Part shown: in pieces, positions 46,792 to 55,992 of the stretch
How the letters are laid out: each line of letters starts with the position of its first letter
Position numbering within the stretch: the first letter of the stretch is position 1
DNA from: Bacteroidales bacterium UBA7569
GTDB taxonomy: Bacteria > Bacteroidota > Bacteroidia > Bacteroidales > Paludibacteraceae
Assembly: GCA_002477945.1 (NCBI GenBank)
Contig: DLLF01000018.1
Location: 1 to 64,000, forward strand
Direction of reading: 5' to 3'
Length of the DNA: 64,000 nucleotides
Program-made: the position numbers and the translations under genes
The notes under the pieces: model-generated
The model's input: the letters and a program-made list of their open reading frames with translations, nothing else
What the model was told of the DNA's origin: nothing
Database searches by the model: none

Positions 46792-49700
46792 TCAGTTCCG
46801 AATCATAACCCTGAATGCCAACTTGGAGCCGCCGTTTTTCGGCTGTATTTCAATCAAGTAGATACCGGATTGTGCAGGTTTAGGGAAAGAGACAATCCCA
46901 TTATTCATTTGTGATTTCATCACGACCAATCCCATTGCATTATAGACCGTCACCACCGCCTCCTGCACATCGGGTGCCTCAACCACAAATGATGTTGCGT
47001 CTTGCTTAACAGCAGGCCTTGCCGGCGAAGAGGAGTTTGTGACGGGATAGAACGGACAGGTGGGGACAGCCACTTTCTCGCCGACGCGAGTCAAGAGAAC
47101 CTGGTACATATCGCCCGGTTGGAACGTTTCGTCCTCCCCGAGATAATAGTAGGAATCGGTTGCACCCTCCACAGGAGAATTGTTCTTCAACCATTGATAT
47201 GCCGAATACTTATATCCCATTGTTTTCAGTACCCCCAACACATCATCCCACTTTTGTGCAATAACCGAAGAAGGATAGAATACACTGAAATCGAACGGAT
47301 ACTGCTTATCTCCGCAATTGAGATCGTGCAGCGTGAGTACAGCAGAATAATAGCCCGGTCGGACATTTGCCGGCAGACTCACCACTACATCCACATTTCC
47401 AGATTGTCCATACTGCAAATTGGTTTGTTGCTGCAACAGGTCTTTGAATCCCGCTCTCCTTGCATCCTCGGAAAAGAGAAGAGAATAGGACGAAACATTT
47501 CCAGCCGTTTTACTGAACGGGACCACGAAATTCGGTGCATCAGCACAAATCATCTCAAGAGGCAACAGAAGATCCGCTTCGAGACACTCCGTTGTAATAG
47601 TCACCGTCTGCGCTTCGGAAGAGCAGCCCAGCCGGTTATAGACTATGACCTCATAGGTTCCTGCAGACAGCCCCGTCAAGGGAGCATTCTGCACGCCATT
47701 GAGTGTATAGTAGCAGGACGGGTCCTGCATTTGCAAAGCGATACTCCCCGAATTAGGACCATTATAGGCATCGGTCGCCGTGAGTGTATAGTTTATCTTT
47801 GGCAGGACTGTCAGATTGATGTTTTGCACCAGACTGTCGCATCCCTGTTTATAGCGTTGTGTATAGGTGTAGGTACCTGTTTTGGTGTAGGCGGCTGTTC
47901 CCAGACGAAGCGTGTCACCAAAGCAAAGCGTTGTATCAATTGTCTGCTGCAACGCTTCCAATTTACGGAGTTGCAACCTGTAAACCACGGAGTCGCATCC
48001 CAATTGGCTTTTCAGCACCACTTCGTGGTAGCCATCCTGATCCGTTGTAATATACTTATCGTGATAGGTTTCTCCCTCGCAGATATATGCCTCGACAACA
48101 GGCAAACTATCCACAACAGGGAATTGTACGATAGCCGTATCCGCCAAATCGAAATAATCGCCATTGCAGGCAGAGAACTGCATACGCACGGTGACAGTAT
48201 CTTGCGTTTTTCCCGGGTGAGTCAGCCATATACTATCATTTTTACCTATCACGGGACCATCGAAGCCCGCTCCATGGTACCAAGTTATGTCATACGTAGG
48301 CGTAGTGAGCGGGATAAAACGCCATGCCTCCGAGACAGACTCCTCTACCTCCCACTTATCGGACTTGTTTCGTCCAGGAGCAGCCACACCATCCGACCCA
48401 TCGGAGTTAATCAGACCTATGATACCAATACCATCTTCCCAACTATCACAACGGAGACGCTGCTTTACATAGACATCAATCACATTGGTACCCTCATACA
48501 GCACTATTTGATATGTATTCTTCAGCGACAAGCACGAAAAGGATGGTGCATTGTACCATGATGCCGTAAACGTACGGCATGGATACTCCCCCAACACGCC
48601 AAAATATATACCTCCATCGCCTTCCAACATTCCCATGTGAGCATCTTCATATACACCGAAGATGCTATTCTTGTAAATAAATTGCGGATTCGGTATATCC
48701 TGTTGCTTTGTCAAATGATAATCACAAGAGCCACCCGGCTCATGAGAAGTATCGAATGTAATTATGCCGTTGGCACCTACTTGCACCTGCCGATAAACAC
48801 CATCAAAAAAGCAGAAACTGAACGGAAGTTGTACTATTTCGCTCCATACATCATCTTTCCACTTTCCATCCGGTCCTTTGAAAGGTGTCCCTGCATTAAA
48901 CGGGAAAGGCGGTGCATAAGGAATTTCTTCGACCTCATATCCTGCAATACTACCTCCGCTTCCGACCGCAGTTGCTTTGAGCAGATAGTCACCGCTTTCG
49001 GAGCAAGCCAGTTCAACCACTTTCATGCCTTCCGGTGTAAAGGCAGTCGGTGTTAATGATATTTCGGGACACGCACTTGCCACTTTGGATGTTTTACCCA
49101 CCACCTTTATTCCAGACAATTCGGCATACAAACTGTTTGTTCCGTCGGGGCAGACAGATCGCACCCATACCGTATAGAGCCCCGTATTCATATCAGCAAT
49201 TGGAATCGAGCAAGAGTTCGTCGTCAATCCTGAAACAGAATCAACGGTTCCTGCCCCTTCCAACCAATAGAGGACATCATAGGTATTCCCGCGCACGGCA
49301 TCCCAAGTAATCCGCAACGTTCCTACATTGCTGGTGGCCGACACGTTTTTCGGTATCTGGTTGCAATCCGATGCCAGGGGTTTCTTTGCTATTTGCACAT
49401 TGTCGATACATCCACCCGGGTTGTACGTTCTATCAGCATTATTCCGCCACAAGAAGACCAACTTATACGTAGTATTAGGATTGGTGACCCGCACCGTTCC
49501 TTGAGCATACTTCCACGCCGAGGAGCCACGCAACGAGTCTCCCCTTGCACCTGTTGACAACGTTAACTTGTAAGGACGCACCGCCGCAGGTTCATTCCCC
49601 ACCACTCCTCCATTGGTCCGCACTGAAGCCGGCATCCAATACGCTGTTATTTCATCGGCATTGAACTCGCCCAAGCAACGCCACGAGAAAGCGAGGTCAT

Positions 49701-50037
49701 ATTCTCCCGCAGGCAAACGGAACTCACGATACGCATACGTGAAACAAGCCTTCTCGGCATACATCGCTTCCGTTGCATCATCATTTTGGCAAATATACAA
49801 ACCATGATATCCCTGTTTCTTTGCCGCTGTACCAATCGTCCACTTATTAACAAAATTAGCATGATTAATAATGGACGGCGTTCCCGGGTTCAACACCCAT
49901 GCGGCATTTTCCTGAGGATCTTCAAATCCGCAGAAATAAGGCACCGCAGTAACCGGAGATGTTTGCGCCACCACGGGCAAGACTCCGAAGAGGAGACATA
50001 CGGAACAATATAACAAGCACAAGTAGATTTTTCTCAT
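46792..50037 (-). CDS. Type IX-secreted surface protein (jelly-roll, FN3, nidogen-like region, GCDS repeats)
   Basis: 1081 aa. Signal peptide ends near residue 24 (LPVVA). Jelly-roll at about 30-215 (VPYFCGFEDPQENAAW), FN3 at about 222-318, then a beta-sandwich at about 345-565 with VGANGIITFDT and VIDVYVKQR, like nidogen-type domains of Bacteroidetes adhesins. Two GCDS modules lie at about 640-740. A domain at about 800-1000 (SVIAQKWDDVLGVLK, YSAYQWLKNN) is clearly related to the C-terminal domain of the 27855 protein. A type A sorting domain ends the chain (VTVYNAMGLVVMKS, GIYLIEIQ). Surface adhesin or structural role inferred. Probably the first gene of a two-gene unit with the giant protein. 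Confidence 0.86.
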   Translation of the reverse strand: MRKIYLCLLYCSVCLLFGVLPVVAQTSPVTAVPYFCGFEDPQENAAWVLNPGTPSIINHANFVNKWTIGTAAKKQGYHGLYICQNDDATEAMYAEKACFTYAYREFRLPAGEYDLAFSWRCLGEFNADEITAYWMPASVRTNGGVVGNEPAAVRPYKLTLSTGARGDSLRGSSAWKYAQGTVRVTNPNTTYKLVFLWRNNADRTYNPGGCIDNVQIAKKPLASDCNQIPKNVSATSNVGTLRITWDAVRGNTYDVLYWLEGAGTVDSVSGLTTNSCSIPIADMNTGLYTVWVRSVCPDGTNSLYAELSGIKVVGKTSKVASACPEISLTPTAFTPEGMKVVELACSESGDYLLKATAVGSGGSIAGYEVEEIPYAPPFPFNAGTPFKGPDGKWKDDVWSEIVQLPFSFCFFDGVYRQVQVGANGIITFDTSHEPGGSCDYHLTKQQDIPNPQFIYKNSIFGVYEDAHMGMLEGDGGIYFGVLGEYPCRTFTASWYNAPSFSCLSLKNTYQIVLYEGTNVIDVYVKQRLRCDSWEDGIGIIGLINSDGSDGVAAPGRNKSDKWEVEESVSEAWRFIPLTTPTYDITWYHGAGFDGPVIGKNDSIWLTHPGKTQDTVTVRMQFSACNGDYFDLADTAIVQFPVVDSLPVVEAYICEGETYHDKYITTDQDGYHEVVLKSQLGCDSVVYRLQLRKLEALQQTIDTTLCFGDTLRLGTAAYTKTGTYTYTQRYKQGCDSLVQNINLTVLPKINYTLTATDAYNGPNSGSIALQMQDPSCYYTLNGVQNAPLTGLSAGTYEVIVYNRLGCSSEAQTVTITTECLEADLLLPLEMICADAPNFVVPFSKTAGNVSSYSLLFSEDARRAGFKDLLQQQTNLQYGQSGNVDVVVSLPANVRPGYYSAVLTLHDLNCGDKQYPFDFSVFYPSSVIAQKWDDVLGVLKTMGYKYSAYQWLKNNSPVEGATDSYYYLGEDETFQPGDMYQVLLTRVGEKVAVPTCPFYPVTNSSSPARPAVKQDATSFVVEAPDVQEAVVTVYNAMGLVVMKSQMNNGIVSFPKPAQSGIYLIEIQPKNGGSKLAFRVMIRN

Positions 50038-50137
50038 ACCAAACTAATACTTAAACACAACACAATCAACAATATCCAATTCTTTTATACCTTTTCTTTC
50101 CACAATACGGAACACTTTCGGACACAATTGCCCGCTG

Positions 50138-50145
50138 CAAAGATA
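50138..50145 (-). promoter_or_regulatory. -7 box upstream of the 1081-aa cargo
   Basis: TATCTTTG on the minus strand, about 100 bp before the ATG. No TTG is seen at 19-20 bp. Confidence 0.45.
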
Positions 50146-50456
50146 CAATTAAATTATTATTTTGTACACCTATTCACAAAAAAAAAATCTTTTTGTCTCA
50201 AAAAAGTGTTTTTCGGCAAACAAATGAACAGAAATATATCCTTGTAGTCGTCGAAGTATATCCAAGCAGGGTTATATTGGAAGGATTGGGCAAATGGGAC
50301 AGATGGGACGGATTAGACAGATTAGACAAAAGGGACGAATTGGATCGATTTTCGGGAGCGGGTCAATGGCTCAAACTGACAAAGCGACCGAGATACGGGC
50401 GACAGGGGCTGCCGCTATTGATACCTTAATAATATAGTTTGCGAATTTATGAAAAG
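50146..50456. other. Gene-free spacer
   Basis: Between the cargo promoter and tRNA-Leu. AT-rich at the left; contains the best 9-bp array (50285-50347). No gene seen. Confidence 0.5.
50285..50347 (+). repeat. 9-bp-period repeat array (copy 5, best preserved)
   Basis: Seven consecutive 9-bp units: ATTGGGCAA, ATGGGACAG, ATGGGACGG, ATTAGACAG, ATTAGACAA, AAGGGACGA, ATTGGATCG. Confidence 0.8.
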
Positions 50457-50542
50457 TACCGCGAGTGGGACTTGAACCCACACAGTCATTTCTGACCAAA
50501 GGATTTTAAGTCCTTCGTGTCTACCGATTCCACCATCGCGGC
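50457..50542 (-). tRNA. tRNA-Leu (anticodon TAA)
   Basis: 86-nt class II tRNA. Acceptor GCCGCGA pairs with TCGCGGT; the anticodon loop CTTAAAA gives UAA; a long variable arm (GTCA-GAAA-TGAC) and the T-loop GGTTCAAGTCC are clear. Discriminator A; CCA is not encoded. 16 bp after tRNA-Gly, on the same transcript. Confidence 0.95.
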
Positions 50543-50558
50543 ATTCCAAGAAAAAGAG

Positions 50559-50631
<73 letters not shown>

Positions 50632-50659
50632 AAAATGTCATTTCCCATCAAACGGGTTG

Positions 50660-50690
50660 CAAAGATACGGAATAAGCCGACGTTTTGCAA
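50660..50690 (-). promoter_or_regulatory. Promoter of the tRNA-Gly/tRNA-Leu unit
   Basis: Minus-strand TTG (50690-50688) and TATCTTTG (50667-50660), 20 bp apart, about 29 bp before tRNA-Gly. Confidence 0.7.
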
Positions 50691-50793
50691 GCATTTTGGT
50701 TATTTTTTTACAAGTTAGTAGCGTGACGTGTTACAGTTATCCGGTACGTTCCGATTGATCAAACCGTTCGAGGAGGCGAGACCGTTACTTTTT

Positions 50794-50836
50794 CAGGGGT
50801 CGTTGAGGGGTCGATGAGGAGTGCTTGAGGGGTCGC
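50794..50836 (+). repeat. 11-bp-period repeat array (copy 5 of 6)
   Basis: CAGGGGTCGT then TGAGGGGTCGA, TGAGGAGTGCT, TGAGGGGTCGC. Clean 11-bp register. Confidence 0.75.
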
Positions 50837-51013
50837 AAGAAGCAGCATGAGAACGATTTACCGCTTGCCACCCGCAAGGTTGTCCGAAAAAAGGCAGGAA
50901 CAGGCACCCATGCATTTGCACATTCCCAAAAGCCATTCGAAACAGTTCAGCGCAAGAATTGCAGCGTCCAACAAGTCATTTGCGACATTCAGCATAATAG
51001 CCCCCTGTTCTGC

Positions 51014-51043
51014 TTGTGTTATTATTCTTTTCCGTTATCTTTG
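51014..51043 (+). promoter_or_regulatory. Promoter of the CotH-like gene
   Basis: TTG (51014-51016) and TATCTTTG (51036-51043), 19 bp apart. It places the transcript start near 51050, downstream of other possible start codons. Confidence 0.7.
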
Positions 51044-51088
51044 CAGGAGGTTTTGTGCCTTTTTGTTACGTCAAACGGATTCTATGCC

Positions 51089-52795
51089 ATGAGGAAAGTC
51101 ACCTGTATTTCACTTTTATCCATTCTTATTTCCACATTAAGTTTTGCCGTTGAGCCCTCCGGCACACTTCCCGTCATTCACATACAAACAGAGAACAACG
51201 CAGCCATCGACTCGCACGAGACTTACACGAATGCCACTTACTGGATTTCGGGTACGGCGAGCGATCCGACGTCTGCCATGGGTTCTGCAGCAGCCCCTAT
51301 TGCCATGCAGATCAAAGGACGAGGCAACTGGACATGGAGGGGGTTTGACAAGAAGCCATACAAAATCAAACTTGCCACAAAGACACCATTGTCAGGACTC
51401 CAATCAAACAAGCATTTTGCCCTGCTGGCTCATGCCGATGACAACAAAGGTTTTCTAAGAAACACTCTCGGTTTTTGGCTGAGCGAGCAGATCGGGTTGG
51501 CATGGACTCCGAAACAGAAGCCCATTGAAGTTGTTCTGAACGGTGAATATATCGGTCTTTATTTTCTAACAGAGACCATACGCACCGGGAAAAACAGAGT
51601 GAACATTGTTGAACAGGCAAACAACACGAGCCACCCGGACAGCATAACGGGCGGCTGGCTGATAGAGATAGACAATTACGACAAAGATCCGCACATCAGC
51701 ATCACAGAGGGAGACGGGTATCCGATTTGGTTCACCTACAAGACGCCGGAGATACTATCTTCCGCACAGGAACGTTTTTTAACCCGAGAGATGAGCCGAA
51801 TCAATGAATTAGTCTATGGAGACAAGACCTCGGAAGAGTTGTGGAAATATGTTGACATAGATGCCCTTGCCAAGTTCTACATCGTGCAGGAAATCACAGA
51901 CAACTACGAGTCTTTTCATGGCAGTTGCTACCTTTACAGGGACATGGGTGCAGACGAGAAGTGGCATTTAGGTCCGGTATGGGATTTCGGGAGTGCGTTC
52001 AACTACAAGAAGGCACAATACTGCTACCAAGGGAGAGAACATCATCAGACATGGATAGGCGAGATATGCAAGTTTCCGACATTCCGGAAACGCACAGAAG
52101 AGATATGGGCGGATTTCATTGACACCCATTACCAAGACATCTATTCCTATATTGACGATTTCAGCAACACGATTGCAGCCGCCGCACAAGCAGATGCCGA
52201 AAGGTGGCCCCAATACGGGAATGAAGACATGGAAAGCCGTTCACAAGAAGTGAAGGATCTACTCGCAGGTACCAAGACATGGTTATGCCAGCAATGGGGA
52301 TACGGGAACAACCAAGACGAAAGATTACAATGGATCATATTGTTCGATGACAACGGAATCCCTGCATGGGAGAACGTACATTGCTACATTTGGGACGATT
52401 ACGCAGAAGGCTGTTCCGGTTGCTATCAGCCACTCGGGGATTGGCCGGGAACACCTATGCAGACTACGAAATACAAGGGAAAGACCTATTACAGCATTTC
52501 TTTCAGAGCCGATTATCGCCTCTCCAGCAGTGCCGGCATTATCTTCAACAACAGCAAAAGCAAGGAAGACAACCAAACAGCAGACCTGATTCTTGAGAAC
52601 AACAGCATTTACACCAGAGAAGGAAAGACAGGTGAGATTTCCACTACCAGCGATGTTCCGAACGCCTATGAGAACGAGGCAACGGTCTACTACACCTTAC
52701 AAGGCATCCCCACAAGCAACCCGCAAAGCGGACAGGTTTACATTGTACGCAAGGGTTCACACGTTGAGAAACAATTTATCCGGCAAGATTTCTAA
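51089..52795 (+). CDS. CotH kinase-like exported protein with C-terminal starch-binding-like module
   Basis: 568 aa from MRKVTCISLL. The frame is open 88 codons upstream but crosses a repeat array and the promoter. A signal peptide ends near residue 20 (LSFA). The CotH domain (about 30-370) has GRGNWTWRGFDKKPYKIKL, ALLAHADDNKGFLRN, NGEYIGLYFLTE and the active-site-like GPVWDFGSAFN. CotH proteins of spores phosphorylate Ser in coat proteins; bacterial exported relatives are poorly known. Residues about 420-510 resemble carbohydrate module CBM26 (VHCYIWDD, PLGDWPGTPM). A C-terminal TLQGIPTSNPQSGQVYIV segment follows, seen in many exported Bacteroidales proteins. Monocistronic. Confidence 0.85.
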   Translation: MRKVTCISLLSILISTLSFAVEPSGTLPVIHIQTENNAAIDSHETYTNATYWISGTASDPTSAMGSAAAPIAMQIKGRGNWTWRGFDKKPYKIKLATKTPLSGLQSNKHFALLAHADDNKGFLRNTLGFWLSEQIGLAWTPKQKPIEVVLNGEYIGLYFLTETIRTGKNRVNIVEQANNTSHPDSITGGWLIEIDNYDKDPHISITEGDGYPIWFTYKTPEILSSAQERFLTREMSRINELVYGDKTSEELWKYVDIDALAKFYIVQEITDNYESFHGSCYLYRDMGADEKWHLGPVWDFGSAFNYKKAQYCYQGREHHQTWIGEICKFPTFRKRTEEIWADFIDTHYQDIYSYIDDFSNTIAAAAQADAERWPQYGNEDMESRSQEVKDLLAGTKTWLCQQWGYGNNQDERLQWIILFDDNGIPAWENVHCYIWDDYAEGCSGCYQPLGDWPGTPMQTTKYKGKTYYSISFRADYRLSSSAGIIFNNSKSKEDNQTADLILENNSIYTREGKTGEISTTSDVPNAYENEATVYYTLQGIPTSNPQSGQVYIVRKGSHVEKQFIRQDF

Positions 52796-52979
52796 CCTCG
52801 TGAAAAGGAGACTACATAACATACACAGGGAAAGATGTATATTATGCCATTGTGTCATGAGACAAAAACGACCAGCATAAGCACAAAAGAAAACTCCACC
52901 GGCGACCAAGGCTTGCCAGCGGAGAAAGAGCGGCACGCATTGCCTGCATTGCCATGCGCAAATTACTGCCATTCAACAT

Positions 52980-53055
52980 TGGTCGAGAAGAGGCGACTCG
53001 AACGCCCGACCCCCACGTCCCGAACGTGGTGCGCTACCAACTGCGCTACTTCTCG
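52980..53055 (-). tRNA. tRNA-Pro (anticodon CGG)
   Basis: Acceptor CGAGAAG with CTTCTCG, anticodon loop TTCGGGA giving CGG, T-arm GCGTTCGAGTCGC, discriminator A. The CCA end is encoded, unlike in the other two tRNAs here. It lies 35 bp after the topA stop on the same strand. Confidence 0.94.
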
Positions 53056-53090
53056 GATAGGATTCACAATCCTTTGTTATTATACAAAAA

Positions 53091-55463
53091 TCATGCCTTT
53101 TTTGTCGTCTTAGACGATTTGGCAGTATTTTTTTGCATATTGTTTGCGGTTCGTACTCCTGTTCTTTTTGTTTTTCCGCCCGTAGGTTTTGTTTTTTCCA
53201 CGATGCCTCGGCAATAGTCTTCGGTAAGAGCGGACACGTCTGCCTCCTTAGGCAAGCGATAGTTCATCTCCTTATATTTAATATAAGGACCAAAGCGTCC
53301 ATTCAGCACCTGCAGGTCACCAAAGTCATAGGCCGGCGTCATGGCTTGCTTTTTTTTCTCTATAATCTCCACAGCGTCCTTTAGAGTAAGGTGCTGTGCG
53401 TCCATGGTCTTCGGTACAGAGAAGAAAGTTTTGCCCTGCTTGATGTAGGGTCCGAAGCGTCCCTCATTGACGACAAGGTCTGCCCCTTCGTATTGCCCGA
53501 CCACATAAGGATAGGGTGTATTGAACAAATCCAAGGCTTCCTGCAAGGAGATGGTGTAGATGGACTGCCCTTGCTTGAGCGAAGCGAACAAGGGTTTCTC
53601 CTCATCGGTTGACGCACCTATCTGGATACACGGCCCCAACTTTCCCAATTTGGCAGTTACCACTCTGCCCGTCTTCGGGTCAGTGCCCAGCCTACGTCCA
53701 TCCACTTTGCCCATAGGGACAGCCTCCACCGCAGGGTGGAACGCCTTATAAAACTTATCCACCATCTTTACCCATTTTACTTTCCCCGCAGCCACATCGT
53801 CCAAAGCGTTTTCGGCATCCGCAGTAAAGTCATAGTTCAGTATGTTCGGGAAAGCCTGTACCAAGAAATCATTCGTGACACGTCCCAAGTCGGTAGGCAG
53901 CAACTTTCCGGAATCGGCTCCATAGGTTTCTTCCCTTGTAGTGTCTGCGACAGAGCCGTCAGCCAAGGAGAGTACGTTCACGGATCGTTTGCGTCCTTCC
54001 ACAGAGCCACGAACCACATAGTTGCGTTGCTGGATGGTTTCTATGATAGAGGCATAGGTTGAGGGTCGTCCGATTCCGAGTTCTTCCATTTTCTTCACGA
54101 GAGAGGCTTCCGTATAGCGAGGAGGAGCCTTTGTGAAAGATTCCTGCGCCACCGCCTTCCCACAATTCATAGGCACAGATACCTCGAAGCGCGGCAGCAA
54201 TCCGGCTTCGCCGGAAGTTTCTTCGTCGGAGGACTGCACGTACACTTTCATAAAGCCATCGAAAAGGACGACTTCTCCCGTTGCCACAAAGACATAGGGG
54301 AAAGCTGGTGAAGACACCTCGATGCGCGTTGTCTCCAATTGTGCATCCGCCATCTGCGACGCCACTGTCCGTTTCCATATCAGTTCATAGAGACGGCGTT
54401 CATCTTCGTTAGTACCCGCCGTAAGTTTGTCCATATAGGCAGGGCGGATTGCTTCGTGAGCCTCTTGCGCCCCTTTCGCAGTCGTATGGAAACGACGTGC
54501 CTTATGGTATTGCTCTCCAAATTCGGAGAGGATCTGCTGCTTCGCCGCATTAAGAGCAAGAGCGGACAGATTGAGCGAATCGGTTCGCATATATGTGATA
54601 TACCCCGCTTCGTACAGGGACTGTGCAATGCGCATAGTTTTGGAAACAGGGAAATGCAATTTGCGGGCGGCTTCCTGCTGGAGGCTGGACGTTGTGAACG
54701 GAGGCGCAGGTGTACGTTTCGTCGGACGCTTTACAACGGAGCCGACAGAAAAGACAGCGTCTTTGCATTGTTGCAGGAAATTGAGAGCCTCGGTTTTAGT
54801 AGCAAAGCGGTGGTTGAGTTCGGTATGCAGTGTCTGTCTCCTACCATTGGCCGCTTGCCCTACAAAGTCTGCCGTGACACGATACTGAACAGCCGGAACA
54901 AATGAATCGATCTCCCGTTCCCGCTCTACAATCAGCCGCACGGCAACAGACTGTACACGTCCGGCAGAAAGTCCGGGCGTAATCTTCCGCCAAAGGACAG
55001 GAGACACCTCGAAACCGACGATGCGGTCGAGGACGCGGCGTGCCTGCTGCGCATCCACCAGGTTATAATCAATATCACGCGGGTGTAGGATAGCCTCCTT
55101 GATGGCTGTGGGAGTAATCTCATGAAAGACGATACGTTTGGTGTCTTTATCCGCAAGATGCAGCACCTCTTTCAGGTGCCAAGCGATGGCTTCCCCTTCG
55201 CGGTCTTCATCGCTTGCGAGCCAAACTTGATCGGCTTCTTTGGTTGCTTTTCTGAGCGAATCGATGATTTTGATTTTTCCCGGTTCGATGGTGTAGTGAG
55301 GTGCATAGTTGTGAGCAAAGTCGATACCTATGCTGTTATTTTTGACTCCCGAGATGTCTCTGATATGTCCTTGCGAAGACAAGACATGATAGTCTTGTCC
55401 CAAGAATTTCTCTATTGTTTTTGCCTTTGCAGGAGACTCTACTATGACCAGGTTTTTACTCAT
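53091..55463 (-). CDS. topA: DNA topoisomerase I
   Basis: 790 aa; relaxes negative supercoils. Toprim domain at 1-115 with E9 in VIVESPAKAKT and D85/D87/E89 in SDEDREGE. The catalytic tyrosine is Y291 in GYITYMRTDS. The motif GRPSTYAS follows later. The C-terminal part has topoisomerase C-repeats (VNEGRFGPYIKQGK, LNGRFGPYIKYKE) instead of zinc-finger domains and ends in a Lys-rich tail. Normal length for Bacteroidetes. Confidence 0.97.
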   Translation of the reverse strand: MSKNLVIVESPAKAKTIEKFLGQDYHVLSSQGHIRDISGVKNNSIGIDFAHNYAPHYTIEPGKIKIIDSLRKATKEADQVWLASDEDREGEAIAWHLKEVLHLADKDTKRIVFHEITPTAIKEAILHPRDIDYNLVDAQQARRVLDRIVGFEVSPVLWRKITPGLSAGRVQSVAVRLIVEREREIDSFVPAVQYRVTADFVGQAANGRRQTLHTELNHRFATKTEALNFLQQCKDAVFSVGSVVKRPTKRTPAPPFTTSSLQQEAARKLHFPVSKTMRIAQSLYEAGYITYMRTDSLNLSALALNAAKQQILSEFGEQYHKARRFHTTAKGAQEAHEAIRPAYMDKLTAGTNEDERRLYELIWKRTVASQMADAQLETTRIEVSSPAFPYVFVATGEVVLFDGFMKVYVQSSDEETSGEAGLLPRFEVSVPMNCGKAVAQESFTKAPPRYTEASLVKKMEELGIGRPSTYASIIETIQQRNYVVRGSVEGRKRSVNVLSLADGSVADTTREETYGADSGKLLPTDLGRVTNDFLVQAFPNILNYDFTADAENALDDVAAGKVKWVKMVDKFYKAFHPAVEAVPMGKVDGRRLGTDPKTGRVVTAKLGKLGPCIQIGASTDEEKPLFASLKQGQSIYTISLQEALDLFNTPYPYVVGQYEGADLVVNEGRFGPYIKQGKTFFSVPKTMDAQHLTLKDAVEIIEKKKQAMTPAYDFGDLQVLNGRFGPYIKYKEMNYRLPKEADVSALTEDYCRGIVEKTKPTGGKTKRTGVRTANNMQKNTAKSSKTTKKA

Positions 55464-55508
55464 ACCTTGTGAAACACCTTACGATAATACCTCAGCGAAA
55501 AAACGCGG

Positions 55509-55539
55509 CAAAGGTAGTACAAGTTTTTGAAAGGTGCAA
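55509..55539 (-). promoter_or_regulatory. Promoter of topA
   Basis: Minus-strand TTG (55539-55537) and TACCTTTG (55516-55509), 20 bp apart, 45 bp before the ATG. It lies back to back with the nfeD promoter. Confidence 0.75.
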
Positions 55540-55556
55540 ATTTTGTCCATTTTGTT

Positions 55557-55586
55557 TTGACAGGCAGATGATTTGCAGTATATTTG
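55557..55586 (+). promoter_or_regulatory. Promoter of nfeD-floA-nitrilase
   Basis: TTG (55557-55559) and TATATTTG (55579-55586), 19 bp apart, 22 bp before the ATG at 55609. Confidence 0.75.
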
Positions 55587-55608
55587 CAGACAAGAAGATA
55601 TTGAAACG

Positions 55609-55974
55609 ATGAACACGTTATTAGTTATTCTACTTATTGCAGCCGGAATCATATTATTGCTGCTTGAAATGTTCCTGTTACCGGGTTTCGGCGTTGCCGG
55701 TGTGACAGGTTTTTGCTGTTTAGCGGGTGCCGTAGGTGTCGCCTATTTTTGTATTGGAGCCACGGCAGGTCATATTACACTGGTAGCAGTATTGGTTTTG
55801 TCGGGACTCTCCATATACGGTTTTGTGAAGAGCAAGGCATTGGAAAAAATGGGGTTGGATACCACCATTGACTCGAAAGTGAGTTTGGCGGCTCCCGGCA
55901 AGAAGATAGAGAATTTGGAAAAAGAAGCGGAAGAGATGAGCCGCGAGGCAGAAAAAAAAGATGCAGAACATTAA
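55609..55974 (+). CDS. NfeD-like membrane protein lacking the OB fold
   Basis: 121 aa from MNTLLVILLI; the frame above it covers the promoter. Three hydrophobic helices (about 1-70, LLEMFLLPGFGVAG motif) match the membrane part of short NfeD proteins, partners of flotillins. Usual members continue with a C-terminal OB fold of about 60 residues. Here the chain instead ends in a charged helix (KIENLEKEAEEMSREAEKK). floA starts 18 bp later, so no lost fragment can hide between them. Confidence 0.85.
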   Translation: MNTLLVILLIAAGIILLLLEMFLLPGFGVAGVTGFCCLAGAVGVAYFCIGATAGHITLVAVLVLSGLSIYGFVKSKALEKMGLDTTIDSKVSLAAPGKKIENLEKEAEEMSREAEKKDAEH

Positions 55975-55992
55975 CCATTTATTTTATCGAAT

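Noticed and set aside
50825..51088. N-terminal extension of the CotH-like gene
   Set aside because: It contains part of an 11-bp array and the promoter, while the ATG at 51089 begins a clean signal peptide.
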